A stretch of DNA of 19,829 nucleotides from Actinomycetes bacterium (GTDB taxonomy: Bacteria; Actinomycetota; Acidimicrobiia; Acidimicrobiales; RAAP-2), in the NCBI GenBank assembly GCA_021787255.1, contig JAJYMD010000034.1, positions 1-19,829 on the forward strand. Direction: 5' to 3'. Every line of letters begins with the position of its first letter. Position 1 is the stretch's first letter. The translations under genes and the position numbers were made by a program. Positions 13,589 to 19,829 of this stretch are shown one piece after another. Below the pieces are notes generated by a model that saw only the letters and a program-made list of their open reading frames with translations, was not told the origin of the DNA and did no database searches.

Positions 13589-13722
13589 AGCGCGGAGCCG
13601 GACGAAACGCCCCGCGCAACGGCGCCGCAGTGGCTCACGAGGAGCTCAGAGGTCCCTCGGGCGTCCGACCCTCCCCCCGGGTCCCGTCCAGCCCCGGGCG
13701 TCCAAGCCCCACAGGTGCCTCC

Positions 13723-14721
13723 TCAGGCGTAGACGCCGACGCCGACGAGCACCGCCCAGACGATCGCGAGGATCTGGAGCGTCCGGTCCTCCAATGCGAG
13801 GTCGCTGGGCGCCCCGCCGTGCCCGGCGTCGAGAAGCCGAAGGACGTAGAGCACCCCGGTCAGCACCGGGGCGACGGACAGCTCGATCCAGACGAGATGG
13901 TCGCCGCGGTGCGAGAGCCCAGTCTTGTCGAAGGCCCACAGGCAGTAGGTCGTCGCTGCGCCGGCTGCGCTCATCGTGAGCGCCGATCGCAGGAACTGCG
14001 GCGAGTACTTCGCGAGCGCGCTGCGATGCAGGCCGCGCCCCTCCCCGAGGGCCTCGTGCTCTGCGGTCCGCTTGCCGACGACGAGGAAGAGTGCGCTGAA
14101 CGACGTCACCACGAGGAACCAGCTCGACAGCGGCACGTGGGTGGCCACCCCTCCGGCGATCGCGCGCAGCACGAAGCCCGAGGCGACGGCCGTCATCTCG
14201 ATGACGGGCTCGCGCTTCAGCCAAGCGGAGTAGGAGACGGTCACGGCCACGTAGAAGGCGTCCACCACCATGAGTGGCCATCCCCCGAGAAGGGCGGCAC
14301 CCGCGATCCCAGCGCCGAAGAGCAGCACTGCGGCGGCGATCGCAAGGCTGGAAGCGACCCGCCCCGAGGCGACCGGGCGATCGCGCTTTCGCGGATGGCG
14401 CCGATCGGCCTCTGCGTCGAGGGTGTCGTTCACGAAGTACGTCGCCGACGACGACGCGCAGAAGACGCCGAACGCGCCGAGCGCATGAAGCGCCGGCCCC
14501 CCATGCGTCAGGACGCCTGCGGCGCCTGGCGCGACGAAGACGAGCACGTTCTTCGTCCACTGCTTGGGACGGGCGGAGGCGAAGAGATCCCGCGCCCGAC
14601 CAGCACCTCGGTTCCCGCCTGGCCGGTCGCAGCCTCCATCGTGATCCCAGGTTACCGAGACTTCATGACGATCCGATGAGGCAGCTCTCACCGAGGACAC
14701 GGACCCTCGACACGAGGCCAC
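13723..14721 (-). CDS. Decaprenyl-phosphate phosphoribosyltransferase (UbiA superfamily)
   Basis: This predicted 332-residue integral membrane prenyltransferase begins its domain with SARPKQWTKNVLVFVAP. The first Asp-rich site is NDTLDAEADRRHPRKRDRP (NDxxDxxxD), the second lies around YSAWLKREPVIEMTAVASG, and there are about eight hydrophobic helices. These match the enzymes that make decaprenyl-phosphoryl-phosphoribose, the first step toward the arabinose donor of actinobacterial cell walls; other UbiA enzymes share the fold but not the R-P-K-Q-W/H-P-x-K-x-x-R-P pattern. The start is uncertain: GTG codons at 14721, 14700 and 14691 are all possible and the first 45 residues are not family-like. 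It lies 42 bases after the CWB2 protein gene, on the same strand. No epimerase or arabinosyltransferase gene is in the window. Confidence 0.85.
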   Translation of the reverse strand: MASCRGSVSSVRAASSDRHEVSVTWDHDGGCDRPGGNRGAGRARDLFASARPKQWTKNVLVFVAPGAAGVLTHGGPALHALGAFGVFCASSSATYFVNDTLDAEADRRHPRKRDRPVASGRVASSLAIAAAVLLFGAGIAGAALLGGWPLMVVDAFYVAVTVSYSAWLKREPVIEMTAVASGFVLRAIAGGVATHVPLSSWFLVVTSFSALFLVVGKRTAEHEALGEGRGLHRSALAKYSPQFLRSALTMSAAGAATTYCLWAFDKTGLSHRGDHLVWIELSVAPVLTGVLYVLRLLDAGHGGAPSDLALEDRTLQILAIVWAVLVGVGVYA

Positions 14722-14763
14722 GAGGAGAGGTCAGGGACGTCAAGTGCGCCACGCGCGACCGGA

Positions 14764-17220
14764 TCAGCTTGATAGGTATCCCACCATCGCGTTCACCGTC
14801 GCTGTCGTGATCGCGAGTGTCCCTCCCAAGACGGTCAGCGCGCCCACCTTCTGGCCGTCGCCGCCGATCCCGGCGGACGACCCGGCGGCCTCGAGGAACG
14901 CCTGCAGGTACGGCCCGACTGTCGTGGGGTCCACCGTGAGGAGCAGTGGCTCGGGTGCGTGGGTGTTCGATCGGCCCGCGCCCGCCGCCACGACTGCCCC
15001 CGCGAGCCCGTCGGAGTAGAAGGCACCCTGGGCCACGACGACACTGGACACCGGCGCCCAGTGGAGGCCGGCTGCGCTGAGCTCGAAGTCCGCCGCCTGG
15101 ACCGCGGTGTCCGTGTAGTTCTTGCCCGCCACCCGCAGCACCGAGACGCCCAGGCCTTCCAGGTCCGAGACGACCGCATTGGAGACCGCGAGCGGGCCGC
15201 CCGTCACGATGACCTGCTCGATTCCGAGCTTCTTGATCGCTGTGGCCGCTTGCGGGGACAGCGCCCCGGGTGTGGTGAGCAGGATGGGGAAGTGCTCGTC
15301 GTAGGCGATCACGCTTGCGGACTCCGCGTCTTGGAAGGAGGTCCCGGTCGCAAGGATCGCCGTGGGCAGTGTCCCGGAAGCCGCCGATGCAGAACCTGCG
15401 CCCGCGGTGTCGTTGAACTTGCCCGTCCCTCCTGTCGCGTTGGTGCCGCCGTACGCGCCTGCCACATCGACATGGCCCACGAAGCTTGGGCTCACAGAGA
15501 CCGCGACTGTCTCCGCGGTTGCGTACGCGGATTGACCGTAGATCCGGGTCACCTGAACCTTCTGGCCGGTCGTGGTCTTGCCGCCGCACGCGTAGACCGG
15601 CAGCGCCTCGAGCGAGCTCACCACTGTCGCCGACACCGCCAACGGTCCGCCCACCACGTAGACGTGGGAGATTCCTTCGTCTTGGATCGCCGTCTTGGCA
15701 GGTGTCGAGAGGCGGCCGGTCGGGGTGAGCAGGGTCCCGGTCCCCAGTGACGCAGCCAGGTACTGGCTGGCCAGCGCGTCGGAGTAGCCGTCGTCCCGGG
15801 CCAGTACGACCGAGCCGGATGCCGGGCACGCACCGGCGGAAGGTGTGAACTGGTGGGCCAACTCGGCGGCTGCGGTCGCGTCGGCTGTCTCGCCGAAGAT
15901 CCGCTCCTGCGCGGAGAAGATCGCGATGCCGCCCGTGCTCACGGTGACCGTGTTCGACTGCGTCGTGACCACCTGGCTCACGCCCGGTGACAGCCAGATG
16001 CCGAAGAACACTGTGGCGATCGTGTTGCCGGTGATGACGGTACCGGCGACGTCTGTCGGGCCGACCGCGGCGAAGACCTCGACGCCGGTGGTCTTGGTGA
16101 TCTTGGCTGTGACTGTGCCAGGTCCCCGTGTCGGGCCGGCATGCAGCGCGTCGTTCGTGAAGGTGTTGTCGATCACCTTGTTGCCCTTCGTGTCCTGCAG
16201 TGGCGCGTGGCTGTGGATGGTCATGCCCGGCATGCCGTTGCCGCTCGCAGTGTTGTGCTCGAAGGTGTTTGTGTAGACCGCGGTGCCCGGGAACGGCGTC
16301 GCCGCGAGCAGCCCCGCGGCGCCGTTGCCGTCGGCGGTGTTGCCCTCGACCGTGTTGCCGTACACGCCTCCCGCCGTCGGATCGGGCTTGCCCGTTGTTG
16401 GTCCGCTCGTGTGGACCGCTGTGGCGTTGTGACTGGCGAGGGTGATCCCGCAGTCGCCGGGGTTTGTCGACACCTGGTTTGTAGAGATCGTGTTTGTGAA
16501 GTTCGGGCCGAGCTCGTCGGTGACGAGGATCCCGCCCCAGTTCTTCGACACGACGTTCCCGTGGACCATGGAGTGCGAGACGCTCATGAGGTGCAGACCT
16601 TCGCCGTAGTCGCTCTCAGGTGTCGGTGTCTTGCACAGCGTTGTGGCATCCGCCTTGTGCAACGCGGCTGTGGTCGCACACTTGTCGTTTGTCACGACGT
16701 GGTCTGTCAGGATCGAGACCTTCGAGACCGTGGCAGGCTTCGGCGCTGTGGGCGCAGGCGAGACGAGTATGCCCGAGCGCGCGGCGTTCTCGAACGTGAC
16801 GTCCTTCACCACGGCTGTGCTGGCCTGCTCGACAAGGCCGAACTGCTCACCGGTGGCTGTGACCACGACTGTCGTCGGATGTGTCGCAACGCCTTCGACC
16901 GTGACCGGTTTCGTGATCGTGTTCGACGTCCCCGCGGGGTTCGCCGACTCCTTGTACGTCCCTGCCGCAAGCGAGACGGTGTCACCTGCGGCGGCCTGCG
17001 ACAGTGCGAACCCGAGGCTCCCGCAGGGATGTGCCGCTGTCGTGCAGCTGCCCGATGTCACCCCGCCCTGAGCGACGTGGAGCACGACGGGAGCTGTCGC
17101 GGCCTCGGCCGTCCCCGACAGTGCAAGTGCTGCGCCGGTGCCGGCCAGCGCTCCGAGGGGCAGTGCAAGGGCCACCAGCGCCACGAGCGTGCGCGGAGCT
17201 CCTCGTCTCACCATGTGCAT
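14764..17220 (-). CDS. Secreted parallel beta-helix protein with cell-wall-binding 2 repeats
   Basis: This predicted 818-residue protein starts at the ATG at 17220 or, with better spacing from GGGG, the ATG at 17214. A signal peptide (RRGAPRTLVALVALALPLGA up to AEAA) is followed by a right-handed beta-helix (about residues 50-440) with NosD-like turns such as NTVEGNTADGNGAAG and NTFEHNTASGNGMPG. Three CWB2 repeats follow, from about 460 to the end. They are marked by VVLARDDGYSDALASQYLA, AILATGTSFQDAESASV and VVVAQGAFYSDGLAG, with VYVVGGPLAVS, VIVTGGPLAVS and LTVLGGTLAIT. CWB2 repeats attach proteins non-covalently to the wall. The helix domain may bind or cut polysaccharide, but no catalytic residues can be assigned. 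The long + strand frame opposite it is a shadow. Thr is often ACA here, unusual for such GC-rich DNA. Confidence 0.85.
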   Translation of the reverse strand: MHMVRRGAPRTLVALVALALPLGALAGTGAALALSGTAEAATAPVVLHVAQGGVTSGSCTTAAHPCGSLGFALSQAAAGDTVSLAAGTYKESANPAGTSNTITKPVTVEGVATHPTTVVVTATGEQFGLVEQASTAVVKDVTFENAARSGILVSPAPTAPKPATVSKVSILTDHVVTNDKCATTAALHKADATTLCKTPTPESDYGEGLHLMSVSHSMVHGNVVSKNWGGILVTDELGPNFTNTISTNQVSTNPGDCGITLASHNATAVHTSGPTTGKPDPTAGGVYGNTVEGNTADGNGAAGLLAATPFPGTAVYTNTFEHNTASGNGMPGMTIHSHAPLQDTKGNKVIDNTFTNDALHAGPTRGPGTVTAKITKTTGVEVFAAVGPTDVAGTVITGNTIATVFFGIWLSPGVSQVVTTQSNTVTVSTGGIAIFSAQERIFGETADATAAAELAHQFTPSAGACPASGSVVLARDDGYSDALASQYLAASLGTGTLLTPTGRLSTPAKTAIQDEGISHVYVVGGPLAVSATVVSSLEALPVYACGGKTTTGQKVQVTRIYGQSAYATAETVAVSVSPSFVGHVDVAGAYGGTNATGGTGKFNDTAGAGSASAASGTLPTAILATGTSFQDAESASVIAYDEHFPILLTTPGALSPQAATAIKKLGIEQVIVTGGPLAVSNAVVSDLEGLGVSVLRVAGKNYTDTAVQAADFELSAAGLHWAPVSSVVVAQGAFYSDGLAGAVVAAGAGRSNTHAPEPLLLTVDPTTVGPYLQAFLEAAGSSAGIGGDGQKVGALTVLGGTLAITTATVNAMVGYLSS

Positions 17221-17541
17221 TCCCCTTTCTTTTCCTTCCTCAAGCTCCTCGAGCTTCGAAGTGACCGATTCCTCGGAGCAGAGCCCGCCCGGGACGTTCC
17301 CTACAATGCGGCGGCTCGCCGGCACTTCGTCCATCGGACCGACGCGCTCGTCTCGGTGGATGCGAACGCCGACCGCGCCCCACCCCTTTCGAAAGCCCAA
17401 CTCCGCCAAGTCCGCCTCCGTTCATAGCCCCAGTCCTGCCTGCGATGCAAGTACCAGGTGTGAAGGCATGAGAGCGGACCCGGGCGCGACAGCCGGACGG
17501 AGGTGGCCACCCCCGGCGCCGCTCACGGCTTCCAGGTCAGC
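17221..17541 (-). other. Gene-free upstream region of the CWB2 protein gene
   Basis: I see no gene in these 321 bases; the open frame that extends the CWB2 protein upstream begins with TTG and is not protein-like. The leader holds a purine-rich ribosome site (aaagggga) and a perfect 6-bp hairpin, aagctc-ctc-gagctt (17242-17256), next to the palindrome cttcgaag (17254-17261). The promoter should be here but no strong -35/-10 pair stands out. I could not match a known riboswitch. Confidence 0.4.
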
Positions 17542-18075
17542 TCAGGCCCTTCGGCAGGAGGCGGGCTCCGGCTGCCCGGGCGACCACCACGGGCGGGTGA
17601 CGCCTTCGGCCCCTCGGGTCGGCTGCCCGCTGTGCCCGGCGCGTCGGAGCACCGACGTCGCCTGGTAGTCCTTCGAGGGCCCTCGGACGCGCCACTCCTC
17701 GACGAATGCGTCGGACGCGTGGACGCGCCAGGTGATCTGGTACCGGTCGTCGCCGCAGAGGTGCACGGCCCGGCCTCGGCCGCTCCGCAAATCGCACTCG
17801 AGGAAGGCTCGCCGGTCGTCGAACTTGATGGCGACGACCCCATCTGGACGCCTCACGCAGATGAGCTTCCGACGTGCGTCGCCTCGGTACGCTCCGATGC
17901 GCAGCTCCCCGAATTCGCAATAGGTCGCCGTGAACTGGTCGTCGCTCCCGATCGGCGCCATGTCGACCACCCCGCTGAACGATCCGGACCTTTCCAGGCG
18001 ATGGTCCACGAACGTCCTTTGCACCCGCCACCTCCCGAGCAGGTACCCGTAGGTGTCGGCGATCTCGGCGATCAC
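17542..18075 (-). CDS. DUF6314-like protein
   Basis: This predicted 177-residue cytoplasmic protein has a beta-rich, lipocalin-like pattern: YLLGRWRVQRTFVDHRLERS, then GSFSGVV, YCEFGELRIGAYRG, RAFLECDLRSGRGRAVHLCG, YQITWRVHASDAFVEEWRV and GPSKDYQATSVLRR. This order (L-x-G-x-W-x-x-x-R at the start, 'Y-E-E-G-x-L' in the middle, 'G-P-x-K-D-Y' near the end) is that of the DUF6314 family, whose function is not known. I start at the GTG at 18075 because the frame upstream lies inside bioY; no good ribosome site is seen, so coupling to bioY (stop at 18098, 22 bases upstream) is likely. The C-terminal tail of about 35 residues is Pro/Gly/Arg-rich and probably disordered. Confidence 0.65.
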   Translation of the reverse strand: MIAEIADTYGYLLGRWRVQRTFVDHRLERSGSFSGVVDMAPIGSDDQFTATYCEFGELRIGAYRGDARRKLICVRRPDGVVAIKFDDRRAFLECDLRSGRGRAVHLCGDDRYQITWRVHASDAFVEEWRVRGPSKDYQATSVLRRAGHSGQPTRGAEGVTRPWWSPGQPEPASCRRA

Positions 18076-18097
18076 CGTGCGCGGGGGCTGGCGCGGC

Positions 18098-18694
18098 TCA
18101 TCGGGCGCCGCGCTCGGCTCCCAGGAGCCTCCATGCTCCCGGGAGCGCGACCGCGGCCAGCGCGGCCTTGATCGCGTCGCCCGCCAAGAAGGGGACGAAG
18201 CCGAGCGAGATCGCTCGGGCGGCACCGACGTGCAGGCTCAGCGCGAGCCACGTCACACCCCACAAGTAGATCACGAGCTCCCCGGCGACCATGGCCGGGA
18301 CGCTCCTCGAGACCGAGCGATCGGCTCCGCGCTGCGCGAGGTAGCCGCAGAGCGCCGCGCACAGCACGAAACCGACGATGTAGCCGAACGACGCGCCGAC
18401 GTAGCCATGCGCGTGGTCGGCGAACCATGGGACGCCCGCCACGCCAGCGACCGCGTAGAGCGCCATCGCGGCTGCTCCGCGTCGCCACCCGAGCACCGTT
18501 CCCGAGAGCAAGACGCCGAGCGTCTGCCCCGTGATCGGCACCGGAGTGAAGGACAGACGGATCGACACCTGCGCCAGCAGCCCGACGACGCCCGCAGCAC
18601 CGACCACGAGCAGGATGTCGCGGAAAAGAGTGCCGGGGACGAGGTCGCCGAGCACGAGGGGCTTGCGTCCGTGGAGCGCCACGGCGTCCGACAT
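18098..18694 (-). CDS. bioY: Biotin transporter substrate-binding component BioY
   Basis: This 198-residue membrane protein has about six helices and the BioY signature FTPVPITGQTLGVLLSGTVL near residue 50-70. GYVGASFGYIVGFVLCA and GFVPFLAGDAIKAALA follow. BioY binds biotin in the membrane as the S component of an ECF transporter. EcfA/EcfT subunits are not in the window, so shared energising modules or solo transport would be needed. I use the ATG at 18694: GAGGAGGTG lies seven bases upstream and directly follows the TGA of the oxidoreductase gene (18710-18708), so the two genes are coupled. A longer frame to 18793 is inside the upstream gene. No biotin operator is recognised. Confidence 0.9.
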   Translation of the reverse strand: MSDAVALHGRKPLVLGDLVPGTLFRDILLVVGAAGVVGLLAQVSIRLSFTPVPITGQTLGVLLSGTVLGWRRGAAAMALYAVAGVAGVPWFADHAHGYVGASFGYIVGFVLCAALCGYLAQRGADRSVSRSVPAMVAGELVIYLWGVTWLALSLHVGAARAISLGFVPFLAGDAIKAALAAVALPGAWRLLGAERGAR

Positions 18695-18707
18695 GGGCGT
18701 CACCTCC

Positions 18708-19829
18708 TCACACGCGCCGGCCGTCCGCAACGGACGGCGTCCACGTACGGTCGCGCTCGTGTCCTTTACCACACGCGAGACTTCGGCTGCCAACGACGAC
18801 CACGGATCCCTCGGTGGCGGCGCGCCTTGCCGCGTCCAGGATCTCGATCACCCTCACGGCATCCCAGGGGTCCACCGGCACCGGACCCCGATCCTCGAGT
18901 GCGCTGACCAGCTTCGAATAGAACATCTCGTACGCGCCCGGCCGCGTCGGCACCGTGGTGAGGTGCTCGCCGACGCCGATCGTGCCGTCGTGGGTCTTGG
19001 GCTGCACGCCCCACCCGGGGTCGCCGGGCCGCATGCCGTCCTTCAGCTGTTGCTCCTGGGGGTCCAGGCCGTGGCGGACATAACCCGCCTCGGACCCGAG
19101 CACCCGAAAGCGCGGTCCGGGGCGTGGCGCGACGGCGCTCGCCCACAGATGGCTCCGGGCGCCGTTCGTGTGCGTGAGCGCGACGAAGACGTCATCGTCG
19201 ACGCTGCTCCCTCGTCGGCGTCGGTCGAGCTCGGCGTAGACCGATGCCACCGGCCCGAGCAGCAGCACCGCCTGATCCACCAGATGGGAACCCAGGTCCA
19301 ACAACAGGCCCGCTCCCGTCTCCGGACGAGGATCCTCGCGCCAGCTGCTCTCGCGAAGCGCCGGCGCCCAGCGCTCGAAGCGCGACTCGAAGCGGTGAAC
19401 GGCGCCGAGCCTTCCGGACGCGACGATCGCCTGGAGCGTCAGAAAATCGTTGTCCCAGCGCCGGTTGTGAAAGACCGTGAGCAGGACGCCTGCTTCTTGT
19501 GCCTCGCGCACCAGCGCCCGTGCCTCCGAAGCGTCGGGGGCGAGCGGCTTCTCGACTACGACCGCGACGCGCGCCGCGATGGCGCGACGGGCGATCGGGA
19601 CGTGCGCGCCATTCGCAGCGGCGACGACAATCACGTCGATTCCGCCTTCGAGCTCGAACAGCGCGTCTGCGCTCTCGACGACCTGCACCCCTGGAAGGTC
19701 CTCGGCAGCCTGCGCGGCCCGCGCGGGATCCGACGTCACCACCGCCGCCAGCTCGAGCCCTGCGGTCCGCTCGATGAGGGGCGCGTGGAAGACTCGGCCG
19801 GACAATCCGTAACCCACGAGCCCGACGCG
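18708..19829 (-). CDS. Gfo/Idh/MocA-family oxidoreductase, 5' end outside the window
   Basis: The frame is open to the last base, reading RVGLVGYGLSGRVFHAPLI, so the true start lies beyond 19829. The N-terminal Rossmann domain has GYGLSG, an acidic turn in AAVVTSDPARA and the family motif VVEKPLAPDASEA with the catalytic-type Lys. The C-terminal alpha/beta domain has LLLDLGSHLVDQAVLLLG, where His is the usual second active-site residue. FHAPLI after the dinucleotide motif is common in the YdgJ/YvaA-like subgroup. It is an NAD(P)-dependent dehydrogenase of sugars or related polyols; the substrate is unknown. The last 25 residues (after VVVGSRSL) are basic and not family-like. It is the first visible gene of the operon with bioY and the DUF6314-like gene. 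Confidence 0.88.
   Translation of the reverse strand, partial: RVGLVGYGLSGRVFHAPLIERTAGLELAAVVTSDPARAAQAAEDLPGVQVVESADALFELEGGIDVIVVAAANGAHVPIARRAIAARVAVVVEKPLAPDASEARALVREAQEAGVLLTVFHNRRWDNDFLTLQAIVASGRLGAVHRFESRFERWAPALRESSWREDPRPETGAGLLLDLGSHLVDQAVLLLGPVASVYAELDRRRRGSSVDDDVFVALTHTNGARSHLWASAVAPRPGPRFRVLGSEAGYVRHGLDPQEQQLKDGMRPGDPGWGVQPKTHDGTIGVGEHLTTVPTRPGAYEMFYSKLVSALEDRGPVPVDPWDAVRVIEILDAARRAATEGSVVVVGSRSLACGKGHERDRTWTPSVADGRRV

Noticed and set aside
14663..15829. - strand open frame (388 codons) overlapping the CWB2 gene in another frame
   Set aside because: Arg/Gly-rich low-complexity sequence with no domain; the other frame carries the CWB2 repeats.
16141..17427. Long + strand open frame (428 codons) opposite the CWB2 gene
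   Set aside because: Composition is Arg/Cys-rich without any domain, and the minus strand encodes a clear signal peptide, beta-helix and CWB2 repeats. It is a shadow of GC-rich coding DNA.
17221..17541. Riboswitch (c-di-AMP or c-di-GMP type) before the wall protein gene
   Set aside because: Wall protein genes can have such leaders, but I could not match the conserved core of either class; only a small hairpin is visible.

Overview
The window is GC-rich throughout by eye. It carries genes typical of Actinomycetota: a PbpA-like class B penicillin-binding protein, a decaprenyl-phosphate phosphoribosyltransferase of the UbiA superfamily, DUF1707 and DUF6314 proteins, and a secreted protein with cell-wall-binding 2 repeats. 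A deep-branching, Acidimicrobiia-like actinobacterium is plausible, but that is inference. There are no rRNA genes, CRISPR arrays or complete tRNA genes. Genes at both window edges are incomplete.

Bases 1 to about 2260 look like the end of an integrated mobile element. A leftward operon (Xre-type HTH, a small unknown protein, then a RepA-like AAA ATPase running off the left edge) has 4-nt start/stop overlaps and a good sigma-70 promoter. The ATPase is broken by a one-base frameshift in a C5 tract. A separate excisionase-type gene follows. The boundary is a clear 3' fragment of a tRNA-Cys(GCA) gene (2264-2311), the usual footprint of tyrosine-recombinase integration. Short direct repeats lie on both sides of it, and a degraded integrase C-terminus (2463-2614) lies to its right.

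Bases 2780-6182 on the + strand hold a PRC-barrel-like protein, a PbpA-like transpeptidase, and an ArsR regulator, glutaredoxin and stand-alone GroES. A perfect 28-bp palindrome sits just before arsR. Bases 6196-9607 hold a protein with an internal duplication, an HTH/winged-helix protein, a membrane protein with two DUF1707 domains and a SAM methyltransferase.

Bases 9666-13588 (+) form an extracytoplasmic redox locus. A secreted alpha/beta hydrolase is followed by a ferric-reductase-like flavocytochrome, a 45-residue micro-ORF made mainly of five DITLRP repeats, an FMN-binding domain protein and ApbE, which attaches FMN to such proteins. The last four reading frames overlap start-to-stop, so they are probably translationally coupled. 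The micro-ORF, encoded by a perfect 18-bp tandem repeat, is the most unusual feature of the window.

Bases 13723-17220 (-) hold the phosphoribosyltransferase and a large secreted beta-helix/CWB2 protein. Bases 17542-19829 (-) hold an apparent operon: a Gfo/Idh/MocA oxidoreductase (5' end outside the window), the biotin transporter component BioY and a DUF6314-like protein.
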